Below, in pieces: positions 8,244-16,980 of a stretch of DNA of 36,687 nt. A program made the translations under genes and the position numbers. Source of the DNA: Opitutia bacterium (lineage in GTDB: Bacteria > Verrucomicrobiota > Verrucomicrobiia > Opitutales > Seribacteraceae). The notes below the pieces were generated by a model. That model saw only the letters and a list, made by a program, of their open reading frames with translations, ran no database searches and was not told where the DNA came from. The stretch lies in the NCBI GenBank assembly GCA_018645475.1, contig JABGWU010000301.1:1-36687 (forward strand). Reading direction: 5' to 3'. Within the stretch, counting starts at the first letter, position 1. Every line of letters begins with the position of its first letter.

Positions 8244-9542
8244 ATGGCCAAACCAACTAAAATCAACTTTTGCTCATTTTGTGGTAAACCACAGGGGGAA
8301 GTCAAAAAAATGATTGCAGGTCCGGCCAGCGTGTACATTTGCGATTCCTGCGTTCGCGTATGCAAAACGATTATTGATCGGGAACTTGGAGAAAAAGCAG
8401 CCCCCAAACAGGAGAGCTCAGGAGAAAAGCCTGTGTTCAATTTACAAAGACCAAGCGTGATCAAATCCTTCCTCGATCAACATGTGATCGGACAGGAACA
8501 CGCTAAAAAAGTCCTCTCGGTTGCTGTTCACAATCATTACAAAAGACTGGCTTCCGAATTAAACATTGGAGAGAATAAATTAGACAAATTCTATTCGGAT
8601 GAATTGGAGGATGTTGAAATAGAGAAGAGTAATGTTTTGCTTATTGGTCCAACGGGAAGCGGAAAAACATACTTAGCCCGAACCCTGGCCCGAATGCTCG
8701 ATGTTCCTTTTGCAATTGCAGATGCCACCACTCTGACTGAAGCTGGTTATGTGGGAGACGATGTGGAAAATATTGTCCTCCGTCTGCTTCAATCTGCCGA
8801 TCACAATGTTGAAAAAGCACAATGTGGTATTATTTATGTCGATGAAATTGATAAAATTGGACGGAAAACAGATAATGTTTCCATTACCCGTGATGTATCC
8901 GGGGAAGGCGTCCAACAAGCCCTACTCAAAATTTTAGAAGGTACGATATGTAATGTTCCTCCACAAGGTGGAAGAAAACATCCAAATCAGGAATATATTC
9001 AATTAGATACTTCAAATATCCTGTTTATTTGCGGTGGAGCATTTGTAGATATTGACCAGATTGTGGAACAACGAACGGGTAGTCGAATGGTTGGATATTC
9101 CGCCGAGGCGGCAAAAGAATCTCATGAACTTCTTGCTGAAGTTAAACCAGAAGACTTGGTTAAATACGGATTGATACCCGAGTTTATTGGTCGTCTTCCC
9201 ATTGTTTCGGTTTTGGACGAACTAACTGGTCCCGAACTCGTTCGGATTTTAAAGGAAACAAAAAACTCTCTTCTCAAACAATATCGTAAACTCTTCCTCA
9301 TGGAAGGTGCACACCTACGATTTACTCGAGAAGCTATTTTGGCAATTGCCATGCAGGCGGTCGAAATGAAAACAGGTGCACGAGCACTTCGTTCAATTAT
9401 GGAAACCATCATGCTAGACATTATGTACGACCTTCCTGCAATTGAAGGTGCGGTAGAGGTTGTGATTAGTGCCGGTGTGGTCAAAGGTAAAGCAAAAGCA
9501 AAAATTTCTCCGATTGAACCGGAAAAATTAGACGCTGCTTAA
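8244..9542 (+). CDS. clpX: ATP-dependent Clp protease ATP-binding subunit ClpX
   Basis: ClpX is the AAA+ unfoldase that recognises tagged substrates and threads them into ClpP. It has 432 residues. The N-terminal zinc-binding domain has C10/C13 and C33/C36. Walker A is GPTGSGKT at 135-142, Walker B is IIYVDEID at 196-203, and the pore loop is the GYVG of [10 protein letters not shown] near 168-171. Sensor and arginine-finger segments and a C-terminal small domain follow. The ClpP-docking loop, normally IGF after an EQRxGxx stretch, reads VGY here (283-285). The region before the loop is typical. It is the last gene of the tig operon, and the stop is 23 bases from the convergent gene end. Confidence 0.96.
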   Translation: MAKPTKINFCSFCGKPQGEVKKMIAGPASVYICDSCVRVCKTIIDRELGEKAAPKQESSGEKPVFNLQRPSVIKSFLDQHVIGQEHAKKVLSVAVHNHYKRLASELNIGENKLDKFYSDELEDVEIEKSNVLLIGPTGSGKTYLARTLARMLDVPFAIADATTLTEAGYVGDDVENIVLRLLQSADHNVEKAQCGIIYVDEIDKIGRKTDNVSITRDVSGEGVQQALLKILEGTICNVPPQGGRKHPNQEYIQLDTSNILFICGGAFVDIDQIVEQRTGSRMVGYSAEAAKESHELLAEVKPEDLVKYGLIPEFIGRLPIVSVLDELTGPELVRILKETKNSLLKQYRKLFLMEGAHLRFTREAILAIAMQAVEMKTGARALRSIMETIMLDIMYDLPAIEGAVEVVISAGVVKGKAKAKISPIEPEKLDAA

Positions 9543-9565
9543 TTTTGTTTTTCGGAAAACGGGGC

Positions 9566-11359
9566 TTAGACTGCGTGTCTTTTAATTGCAGGTAAAAGTT
9601 CGGGTGGTCCAAAGCGGATAATGATCTCCTGAATTAATTGCTTGGGAGTTACTTTACCTATGAATCCCAGAGTGTTAAATAAATGGAATAAATAATCCCA
9701 GTTAATCTTTAAAAAGACCGGCTTTAACGGACATTCACGAAAGTGAAGAGTGAGCCATTTTAATCTAAACACATCACCGGTTGAAATAACGGATCGTGCG
9801 GCCAAGTTTTTTGTCTGACTGATCAGGGATCCAATCCCCGTCCGGCGGGCAAAGGATTGCAGGGAAGAAAAAGATATTAATTCAATCCCTCCATCCAACG
9901 GTTTCATGGATAATCCAAACTGATCATTCGCAACCGAGAGAAAACCACGACTGCAACCCAATCGGTCAAATACCTCAGCAAGTGGAGTCTTTCGAAAAAA
10001 ACCGGGCTTTTGCACCGCATAGTTTTCCAGTTGTTCCATGTCGAGAAATTGATCCCAGGTTGATTTTTGGGTAAACAGGGGCTCGTCAATGACCTGTACC
10101 TTTTCATGCTCAAGCAGGGAGGAAATAGTATCCGGATCGAGCCATTTATCCATTACGCACAAACGCCCAATTTTCCCATCCCGATAAGAGCACCAGGCAA
10201 GACTATTTGAACGCACCCGGTCCTGAATTTCTAAATCCTCCTGCAAAGCAAGCCACTGAGGTTCCTGCTGTCCCAACTCGCCCACCGTAACCATGACCTG
10301 CTTCCCACAATCCGCCACTCCAAAATGTCTCCAATTTTGATTATCGGACACCCTGAGCATAGAATTGCCCCCCTCCCCAACCGGGTCGAATCGAAAATCC
10401 GGTTTTTTGTCAAGTACCCGTAAGCGATGCGATTTGGGAAGATCAAAGAATTGAAAGTTATTTTCCGGCATATAACCACCACCCACAATTCCACGAATTT
10501 CCTTCAATTTAAGAAACTCTTCAATGTAATCTGAAAAACAGGTATCCGGTTTCTGATTGGCAAAACCCTTCGCCTCTCCAATCAGTCCATTATTCACAAT
10601 AAAAGTAAGATGTGGTTTTAATTGGGTACCGGATGCATGAACGACCGACTCACGAAGAGAATAGAGAACATCTCCCCGCTTCCCTCCTTCATTTCCACAA
10701 TGATGCATAGCAATGCCTTCCTGTTTCGATCTTCCTTCCACAATTTTATACCATGCCCACCCGTTTGCGAAGGAATAAAGCAATGCACCGTCCGTGCAAA
10801 ACCGTTCAAGTCTAGAATCATCCAGTAGTCTGATTTCCATTTTCCTGAAATCATTCAGGATCTGACTTGCCATACGGGGGACTGATTTTCCCTCAATCAA
10901 ATCATAAAATGGATAATCTTTCATCGATGGATGGGAATAAACTTCCTGAACACCATAGAAATGTTCCCAAACCTGCTGGGTGAACAAGTTAAAGTCATCC
11001 ATTACTCGCCCCCCCGACCATCCATCCAACTTACGCTTTACCTTCTTCCTCCATTTTGGCGAATGGAAGAGCGGATTACTCCGATTTTCAATCAACGCAA
11101 GCCTCTGAACCATTGAAAGATACCACACAACACGATCATCCTTGCGTAAATATTCAATGGCCCAATTCACCGCATCTTTAAACACAACTTTTTGATCGCC
11201 CAGAATGACCCCATTCCCCAAATCTCGAAACATGGATAAATATCTTTTTTTACGGCTCAACTTCTTAAAATAGCACAAAAAATTACATTCCACCAAAAAA
11301 TTTCGATTCAATTCCATAATGACTTTACCCATTTTTAAAATAATTCGATCAAGAATCAC
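9566..11359 (-). CDS. PcfJ-like protein of unknown function, 597 aa
   Basis: No firm family assignment. Residues about 213-271 resemble the PcfJ signature: EGIAMHHCGNEGG, then GDVLYSLRE, then KPHLTFIVNNGLIGEAKGFAN. That is the pattern of a His/Cys pair, a short strand with SLRE, and a strand-turn-G-x-x-N motif seen in PcfJ-family proteins, whose function is poorly known. The N-terminal ~200 residues are helical and basic; the C-terminal half (about 300-597) has no recognised motif. There is no signal peptide, so it is probably cytoplasmic. The longest reading starts with GTG at 11359, but ATGs at codons 10 and 15 are as likely, since none has a Shine-Dalgarno sequence. It is convergent with clpX and divergent from the RCC1-repeat gene. 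Confidence 0.6.
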   Translation of the reverse strand: MILDRIILKMGKVIMELNRNFLVECNFLCYFKKLSRKKRYLSMFRDLGNGVILGDQKVVFKDAVNWAIEYLRKDDRVVWYLSMVQRLALIENRSNPLFHSPKWRKKVKRKLDGWSGGRVMDDFNLFTQQVWEHFYGVQEVYSHPSMKDYPFYDLIEGKSVPRMASQILNDFRKMEIRLLDDSRLERFCTDGALLYSFANGWAWYKIVEGRSKQEGIAMHHCGNEGGKRGDVLYSLRESVVHASGTQLKPHLTFIVNNGLIGEAKGFANQKPDTCFSDYIEEFLKLKEIRGIVGGGYMPENNFQFFDLPKSHRLRVLDKKPDFRFDPVGEGGNSMLRVSDNQNWRHFGVADCGKQVMVTVGELGQQEPQWLALQEDLEIQDRVRSNSLAWCSYRDGKIGRLCVMDKWLDPDTISSLLEHEKVQVIDEPLFTQKSTWDQFLDMEQLENYAVQKPGFFRKTPLAEVFDRLGCSRGFLSVANDQFGLSMKPLDGGIELISFSSLQSFARRTGIGSLISQTKNLAARSVISTGDVFRLKWLTLHFRECPLKPVFLKINWDYLFHLFNTLGFIGKVTPKQLIQEIIIRFGPPELLPAIKRHAV

Positions 11360-11361
11360 AG

Positions 11362-11390
11362 TTGACAGATATTATGCAGAATCCTAACTT
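11362..11390 (+). promoter_or_regulatory. Possible promoter of the RCC1-repeat gene
   Basis: A perfect TTGACA lies at 11362-11367 in the 58-base divergent gap. At a 17-base spacing the -10 is only TAACTT (11385-11390), a poor match. The good -35 and its position 51 bases before the ATG make it worth noting, not certain. Confidence 0.3.
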
Positions 11391-11417
11391 TTATTACAAA
11401 TCTCCACTAGTATATAC

Positions 11418-14234
11418 ATGAAATTATTCCTCAACTCGCTGATTTTTGTACTTTTCATAACCCAACTGTTCTCTTCTCAACCGGTTCCCTACTCGGGCAA
11501 GGTGGCAATCCGGGGGATTAATTTTTCCGGTGAGGCACACTTTACTTTTTCCCTGACCGATCCCAAAGGGGGTATAAAATGGAGAAATGGTAAGGATGCC
11601 AAGGATACCATCAAGGTATCCATTTCCAACGGACGGTACAATGTACTGCTTGGTGGACAGGGTATGAATTCCCTACCCCCTGAACTTTTTCTCAATCACG
11701 ACAAACTATTCCTTCAGGTCCATCTCGACTTAAAGGATGGAAAAGGACTCCAGCACCTCGGGCCCGATCAGCGAATAACCAGTTCCCCGCGTTCCCTAGT
11801 TGCAGAAATTGCCAAAGTAGCCGAACGTGCAAAAGTGGCGGATACTATTTCCTCCGGTGTAATCTCTAAGGATTCGCTTGATTCTGCATTGCTTGATCAC
11901 CTCACCCCACTGCTCAAACCATCCTTTTCCGGCAAAATGCCAGATATTGTGGAAAAGAAAGGAAAATCAATCGCCCTGCAGGCACCCCATTCAACCGGTG
12001 CTCATTTATCCTACCAATGGAAAAAAGATGGTGTTCCAATTACCGGAGCAACCTCCTCCCAATTGATCATTCAGAATCATAATGATCATAAATACACCGT
12101 AAGTGTAAGCAATGCCTTTGGCTCCACTTCCGAATCGACCCGTTTACGGATTGCCCTTGGTGGGACCGGTGTCTTTTCTTCATCCACTTTTTCTCACTTC
12201 ATTGACGAAAACGGGGCTCTATGGGGAATGGGTATTAATGATCATGGGCGATTAGGCATAGCTATTGGCGACCAAAAATGGCGTTCTTCTCCCACCCGTA
12301 TTCTCGATAAAAATGTTTCATCTATTTCCAATAATTATCTGCATGCTCTTATTTTAAAAAATAATGGATCACTATGGGGAATGGGATACAATGGCGACTC
12401 TCCAATTAAGCCAGGAAGTGGAAGTGTTGAAATTCCACATCAAATTCTTGATTCAAATGTATCCGCAATTTCAGCTGGTGATGGGTATTCTCTATTTTTG
12501 AAAAAGAATGGATCGCTATGGGGAATGGGAAGAAATTCGGATGGTCAATTAGGGCTGGGGCATACCAATAAACAAACCAACCCCGTACAAATCATTTCCA
12601 AAAATGTACTCGCTATGGCAGCAGGTTATAAACATTCCCTGTTTATTAAAAATGATGGTTCACTCTGGGGAATGGGAAGAAATCCGGATGGACGACTTGG
12701 TGATGGAACCACCACAGACCGTCATCAACCGGTCAGGATTATCGAATCGAATGTACGGGCTATTGCACTGGGACATTCTCACTCTCTCTTTCTTAAAACC
12801 GATGGATCACTCTGGGGAATCGGAAATAATTGGAATGGGCAATTGGGGGACGGTACAACCACAAATAAAACTACGCCCGTAAAATTGATCGATTCAAATG
12901 TGATTAAGATATCTTCTTTTAAGGATAATTCTTATTACCTGTTGAATGATGGCCAACTTTGGGGCATGGGCACTAATAACTATGGGCAACTGGGGACTGG
13001 TTCAGTAACTGATAAAATCCTCACTCCTGTAAAAGTGGCTGACCATGTAAACCGAATGTGTGCTGGAGATGAATGCCTGATTTATGAAAAAATCGATGGT
13101 ACCCTATGGAGACTTGGAAAAAATACTAGTGGAAAATTGGGAAATGGTGTAACCATGCATTTTCCCTCACCCACAGAAATTGTCAGTTCAGGAGTGACAA
13201 AACTACCCATTAAGTCTGGAAACCACTCTTCCCTATTCATCAAAAATGATGGTTCTCTTTGGGCCATGGGAAATAATGGAGGTGGAAAATTGGGAAATGG
13301 AAATTCAATTCACCAATATATTCCGGTAAAAATAGTGGATGAAAATGTGACCCTCTCTTCAGCGGGAAATGGTCATAGTCTTTTTATCAAAAATGATGGT
13401 TCTCTTTGGGCCATGGGTAGCAACGGGTGGGGGCAACTTGGAGATGGGACCACCAGTAATCGCCCCACCCCCGTAAAAGTGGTGGATAAAAATGTAAGCT
13501 ATGCGAGTGCAGGGTATGAACACTCTGCATTTGTGAAAAATGATGGTTCTCTTTGGACAATGGGGAAAAATAAAAACGGCCCGTTAGGAGATGGGACCAC
13601 CACAACTCGCTCCACCCCCGTAAAAGTGGTGGATAAAAATGTAACGCAAGTCGCAACCTGGGGACATACCATGTTTATTAAGAATGACGGATCCCTTTGG
13701 GGGGTGGGAGGCAACAGCGATGGAAAGATTGGAGACGGTACGACTACCCATAGGTCAACACCCATTCAAGTGGTGAATAGCGATGTGACCCAAGTGGCAG
13801 TCCATGACCATACCCTCTTTATAAAAACCAATGGTTCCCTCTGGGGAATGGGAAAAAATCACACTGGCCAATTGGGGGACGGGAGCACAAATCATTCAAA
13901 AACTCCGAAACAAATAGTAAGTTCGGGCGTTATCAAAATAGGAGCCGGATGGAAAAACAGTGCTTTTGTAAAATCCGACGGTTCACTCTGGACGATGGGG
14001 AATAATGATTACGGACAATTGGGAACAGGGGATTTTAATTCGAGCCTGGTACCCGTAAAAATAATTAACAATGGAGTGGCCGATGTTGCCTGTGGCTCGA
14101 AGCACACATTGGTAAAAATGACAAATGGTTCATTAAAAGCTTTTGGATCTTCAGAATGGGGGCAGCTTGGTATTGACCGCCCACTCTACCGGCTTACTCC
14201 TTACCAAATTCCCCATAAATTACTACCCGAATAA
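11418..14234 (+). CDS. Secreted RCC1/BLIP-II-type repeat protein, 938 aa
   Basis: A signal peptide covers about residues 1-20 (MKLFLNSLIFVLFITQLFSS). An N-terminal beta domain (about 22-130) begins PYSGKVAIRGINFSG and ends PDQRITSSPRSL; similar domains are common in secreted proteins of Verrucomicrobiota. A short AEIAKVAERAKVAD segment and an Ig-like domain (about 172-246, with the SYQWKKDG core) follow. From residue 266 to the end there are 14 repeats of about 49 residues with the core DGSLWGMGxNxxGQLGDGTTT. This is the pattern of RCC1/BLIP-II seven-bladed propellers, so 14 units could make two propellers. Such proteins act by binding proteins. No anchor, sorting signal or enzyme motif is visible. 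It is convergent with a subtilase gene 34 bases away. The partner is unknown. Confidence 0.85.
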   Translation: MKLFLNSLIFVLFITQLFSSQPVPYSGKVAIRGINFSGEAHFTFSLTDPKGGIKWRNGKDAKDTIKVSISNGRYNVLLGGQGMNSLPPELFLNHDKLFLQVHLDLKDGKGLQHLGPDQRITSSPRSLVAEIAKVAERAKVADTISSGVISKDSLDSALLDHLTPLLKPSFSGKMPDIVEKKGKSIALQAPHSTGAHLSYQWKKDGVPITGATSSQLIIQNHNDHKYTVSVSNAFGSTSESTRLRIALGGTGVFSSSTFSHFIDENGALWGMGINDHGRLGIAIGDQKWRSSPTRILDKNVSSISNNYLHALILKNNGSLWGMGYNGDSPIKPGSGSVEIPHQILDSNVSAISAGDGYSLFLKKNGSLWGMGRNSDGQLGLGHTNKQTNPVQIISKNVLAMAAGYKHSLFIKNDGSLWGMGRNPDGRLGDGTTTDRHQPVRIIESNVRAIALGHSHSLFLKTDGSLWGIGNNWNGQLGDGTTTNKTTPVKLIDSNVIKISSFKDNSYYLLNDGQLWGMGTNNYGQLGTGSVTDKILTPVKVADHVNRMCAGDECLIYEKIDGTLWRLGKNTSGKLGNGVTMHFPSPTEIVSSGVTKLPIKSGNHSSLFIKNDGSLWAMGNNGGGKLGNGNSIHQYIPVKIVDENVTLSSAGNGHSLFIKNDGSLWAMGSNGWGQLGDGTTSNRPTPVKVVDKNVSYASAGYEHSAFVKNDGSLWTMGKNKNGPLGDGTTTTRSTPVKVVDKNVTQVATWGHTMFIKNDGSLWGVGGNSDGKIGDGTTTHRSTPIQVVNSDVTQVAVHDHTLFIKTNGSLWGMGKNHTGQLGDGSTNHSKTPKQIVSSGVIKIGAGWKNSAFVKSDGSLWTMGNNDYGQLGTGDFNSSLVPVKIINNGVADVACGSKHTLVKMTNGSLKAFGSSEWGQLGIDRPLYRLTPYQIPHKLLPE
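12213..14234 (+). repeat. 14 tandem ~147-base coding repeats (RCC1/BLIP-II units)
   Basis: In-frame repeats of about 49 codons run through the 3' two thirds of the gene. Most copies are diverged, but units 8-10 are close at the DNA level. For example, 33 identical bases recur at about 13465-13497 and 13612-13644, exactly 147 bases apart, and the AATGATGGTTCTCTTTGG core recurs near 13245, 13392 and 13539. This suggests recent unit duplication or conversion. Confidence 0.85.
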
Positions 14235-14268
14235 TGAGACCACTTTTTTATTATTCAAAAAAAGACAA

Positions 14269-15936
14269 TTAGTCGGGTAAAGAAATGGTACTGACCCGGG
14301 TATTATTATCCGGGTTAATATCAGTATGTCCGCCCAGTCGGAGTTGTGAAGAAATCCTTACCCCTTTGCCCGACTCTCCGCTTCCATCCAAAAATAATTT
14401 TTCACTCCTTGTTTCCCCGGGGTTTAAATTATTAAAGATATAATTTTTCACAACCCCTCGGTATTCCACCTCCAAACTGACATTGTTAAGCCAAGCGGTC
14501 CCCTGATTCTGAACGGAAACCAAAAAAGGAGTGGTTCCCCCTTTCATTTCCTCGGGATCAAAATAGTACCCGACAATCGCACCGTCATGTAAATCGGGCA
14601 CATTCCGATTTTCAATCCGGCCGACATTTAAAATGCCGTTTCCAGTAAATTCATCAAAGCCCGGTTTCTCGGATTCGTTGGAATATTTATAAAGTAAATC
14701 AATCGTTTGTTCAGGTAAAAGATTTGGGTTTTTCGAAATCTCCGCAGCCAATGCACCACTCACAAATGCAGTGGCTGTGGATGTCCCGCTAAAGGAGACA
14801 AAGCCTTCATCCTCCCACGCGGTAAATACACCAACCCCGGGTGCGGCAATATCCACCCCATCCCCGTAATTGGCAAAGGTGGATTGCCTACCATTGGCAT
14901 CAACCGAGGTGACCCCGATCACATTTTCAAATTTTGCCGGGTAGGATACTCCCTTGACTCCTTCATTACCGACCGCGGCCACAACAATTGCACCCCGCTC
15001 GCGGGCATAATCAACCGCATTTTTAAGCACCGTACTCCCGCCCGTTCCACCGAGGCTCAAATTGATTACCTGGGCCCCACGGTTTGCCGCTTCCACAATT
15101 CCCTTGGCCACGGTAAAAGAATCTCCCTCCCCTTCCCCATCAAGTACCCGAATAGAAAGTAGGGATGCAGATGGAGAGACTCCCCATTTACCCAGATCAT
15201 TCCCTGCAATAATGGATGCAATCGCAGTGCCATGCCCTTTGGAGCTACCCCCACCACCAATCAGATCAATTTCCTCTATGCTTACACCATCCAAATTGGA
15301 GTGAGTTTGATCGATACCGGAGTCAAGAATAGCCACCTTGACCCCCCTGCCCCAATCCTGCCTGTCTTGGGGGGTACCCATCCAGTCATCTGCACTGGAA
15401 CCAAATCCCTTCTCACCTTCAAGAAATTCAGCACGGGGTAATTCAGGTGCTCGAACACGATAGTTATAATTGGGTTCTTCCCTAGTATCCGTTTCATCAA
15501 AATATCGGGATGCTTTTTCCAAATCGGAAACTCTTAATCGAACCGTTTTCAATTCTGCCGATCGGTCTCTCACTATAAATCCATTCGCTTTTGCCTCCTT
15601 AAGGAATGCCTGCATGTCTTGGGTGGTAGCAAATCCGAGAGTCAAGTCTTCAAGTATCGGTGAATCCATTAACATACTCAAATCGAGCTCAGGTTTGCTC
15701 TGTCTGGGAAAAAAAGGTTCTTCTTTTAGGTTTTGTTGGGGGTTGGAAAGAGGAACCATTTCTTCGGTTTTGTCGGTTCCTTCTTGCGAGTTGAGAGTTT
15801 GCACAAATTCACTAGAGTCTTTATTAAAAGTTTTCCACAATGTAAAACCCAGCAATACAAAAAGTAAGAGACCGAATCCAATTAACAAACGATTGAACAT
15901 AATCCTTAATTTTGTCATTACCCGACCGGGTCGCAA
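14269..15936 (-). CDS. Membrane-anchored subtilisin-like (S8) serine protease
   Basis: One hydrophobic helix (about 15-33) follows a basic N-terminus and gives a signal anchor or signal peptide. An acidic linker and a prodomain-like region (about 85-165) come next. The peptidase S8 domain spans about 195-440, with D205 in VAILDSGID, H235 in GHGTAIAS, oxyanion N324 in AVGNEG and S386 in SFSGTSTATA. The C-terminal ~105 residues look like a CARDB-type beta domain (QNQGTAWLNNVSLEVEY, ending in PDNNT). The full catalytic set suggests an active extracytoplasmic protease. The longest frame starts with TTG at 15936; the ATG 6 codons in (15918) is the more natural start. Its 3' end faces the RCC1-repeat gene and its 5' end lies 29 bases from the divergent FAD oxidase. 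Confidence 0.92.
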   Translation of the reverse strand: MRPGRVMTKLRIMFNRLLIGFGLLLFVLLGFTLWKTFNKDSSEFVQTLNSQEGTDKTEEMVPLSNPQQNLKEEPFFPRQSKPELDLSMLMDSPILEDLTLGFATTQDMQAFLKEAKANGFIVRDRSAELKTVRLRVSDLEKASRYFDETDTREEPNYNYRVRAPELPRAEFLEGEKGFGSSADDWMGTPQDRQDWGRGVKVAILDSGIDQTHSNLDGVSIEEIDLIGGGGSSKGHGTAIASIIAGNDLGKWGVSPSASLLSIRVLDGEGEGDSFTVAKGIVEAANRGAQVINLSLGGTGGSTVLKNAVDYARERGAIVVAAVGNEGVKGVSYPAKFENVIGVTSVDANGRQSTFANYGDGVDIAAPGVGVFTAWEDEGFVSFSGTSTATAFVSGALAAEISKNPNLLPEQTIDLLYKYSNESEKPGFDEFTGNGILNVGRIENRNVPDLHDGAIVGYYFDPEEMKGGTTPFLVSVQNQGTAWLNNVSLEVEYRGVVKNYIFNNLNPGETRSEKLFLDGSGESGKGVRISSQLRLGGHTDINPDNNTRVSTISLPD

Positions 15937-15965
15937 GGAGATTTACAATTTGATTCATTTTCCCC

Positions 15966-16970
15966 ATGACTGACTTTATTATCGTTGGGCATGGACTTGC
16001 CGGTTCCGTAATGGCCCATTATCTTATTGCCCGTGGGCAAAAAGTAACGGTCATCGATGCCGGTCTAGCCCATTCCGCAAGTTCTGTTTCCGTGGGGTTG
16101 GTCAATCCGTTAATTGGACCAAAACTCAATCCGCCTTTTATGATTACTGAATGCCTGATTGAAAATGAATTATTTTTCCGACAGTGCGAACGGGCTTGGG
16201 GAAGCAACTTCTACCGATCTATCCCGCTTCATCGGCTCTTTATTTCCGAAAAACAAAAAGATACCTGGAATGAAATGGAAAAAAATTCCGATTTTATTCA
16301 ATTTCAAGATGGGCAATGGAGCACTGCTCATTATGAGGAAATGGGCATACAAGCTCCTCTAGGTGCAGGGATCACAAAAAATGCATGGCAACTCGATGTA
16401 CCCAGTTTTCTTCAAGCGAGTAAAGATTATTTAATTGCAAACAAGGCATGGAAAAATTCCGCCTTTCAAGAGGAAAATAAACAAGACTCACCGAAAATTA
16501 TTTTTTGTGAAGGTTTTCGGGTGCTTGAAAATCCATGGTTTAAATATCTTCCCTTTGCACCGGCCAGGGGAGAAGTTTTGACCGTTCAATCTGAAATTGA
16601 TTTGGCACTGAGCAATGGTTCCTGGCATCTACCGGGCTTTGAAGATTATGCTTATCTGGGCTCCACATGGGATCACCAAAATCTGGTATCCGGCCCGACT
16701 GAAAAGGGGAAAAAAGAAATATTACGAAAATGTGATTTTGTAGATTTTAGTAAAAAAGATTTCCCACAACACTTAAGCGGTGTTCGATCCGGGACCAAAG
16801 ATAGGCATCCGATTATTGGAGTTCATCCGAACCATAAAAATTTATTTCTCTTTAATGGCTTTGGATCGAGAGGAACATCAACCATCCCACACTACGCAAA
16901 AAAAATGACTGATTTTCTTTTGGATGATCGCACCCTTCCATCCGAGGCAAATTTAAATCGGTTTGAATAA
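15966..16970 (+). CDS. FAD-dependent oxidoreductase (DAO family), possible MnmC2/MnmL-like
   Basis: This is a 334-residue DAO-fold flavoprotein. The dinucleotide-binding motif GHGLAG is at 8-13, with D31 at the end of the second strand. An SASSVSVGLVNP segment binds flavin in this family, and the C-terminal GVRSGTKDRHPIIG stretch resembles the TPDRxPxIG segment of the MnmC oxidase domain and of glycine oxidases. The family oxidatively removes the carboxymethyl or side group from an amine. The gene is 7 bases before a YtqB/MnmM-type methyltransferase, which supports a tRNA role: cmnm5U to nm5U. Glycine or amino-acid oxidase activity is the alternative. The start is ATG at 15966. Confidence 0.8.
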   Translation: MTDFIIVGHGLAGSVMAHYLIARGQKVTVIDAGLAHSASSVSVGLVNPLIGPKLNPPFMITECLIENELFFRQCERAWGSNFYRSIPLHRLFISEKQKDTWNEMEKNSDFIQFQDGQWSTAHYEEMGIQAPLGAGITKNAWQLDVPSFLQASKDYLIANKAWKNSAFQEENKQDSPKIIFCEGFRVLENPWFKYLPFAPARGEVLTVQSEIDLALSNGSWHLPGFEDYAYLGSTWDHQNLVSGPTEKGKKEILRKCDFVDFSKKDFPQHLSGVRSGTKDRHPIIGVHPNHKNLFLFNGFGSRGTSTIPHYAKKMTDFLLDDRTLPSEANLNRFE

Positions 16971-16980
16971 TTAAAAATTG

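Noticed and set aside
9543-9565. Possible terminator between clpX and the PcfJ-like gene
   Set aside because: The TTTTCGGAAAA stem is too short and weak, and it has no T-run on either strand.
12213-14234. Repeat array considered as CRISPR or a satellite
   Set aside because: The period of 147 bases is in frame, encodes RCC1-type units and has no alternating unique spacers.
14235-14268. Possible bidirectional terminator between the RCC1 gene and the subtilase
   Set aside because: The only inverted repeat is a CTTTTTT/AAAAAAG stem without G-C strength. It could arise by chance in AT-rich DNA.
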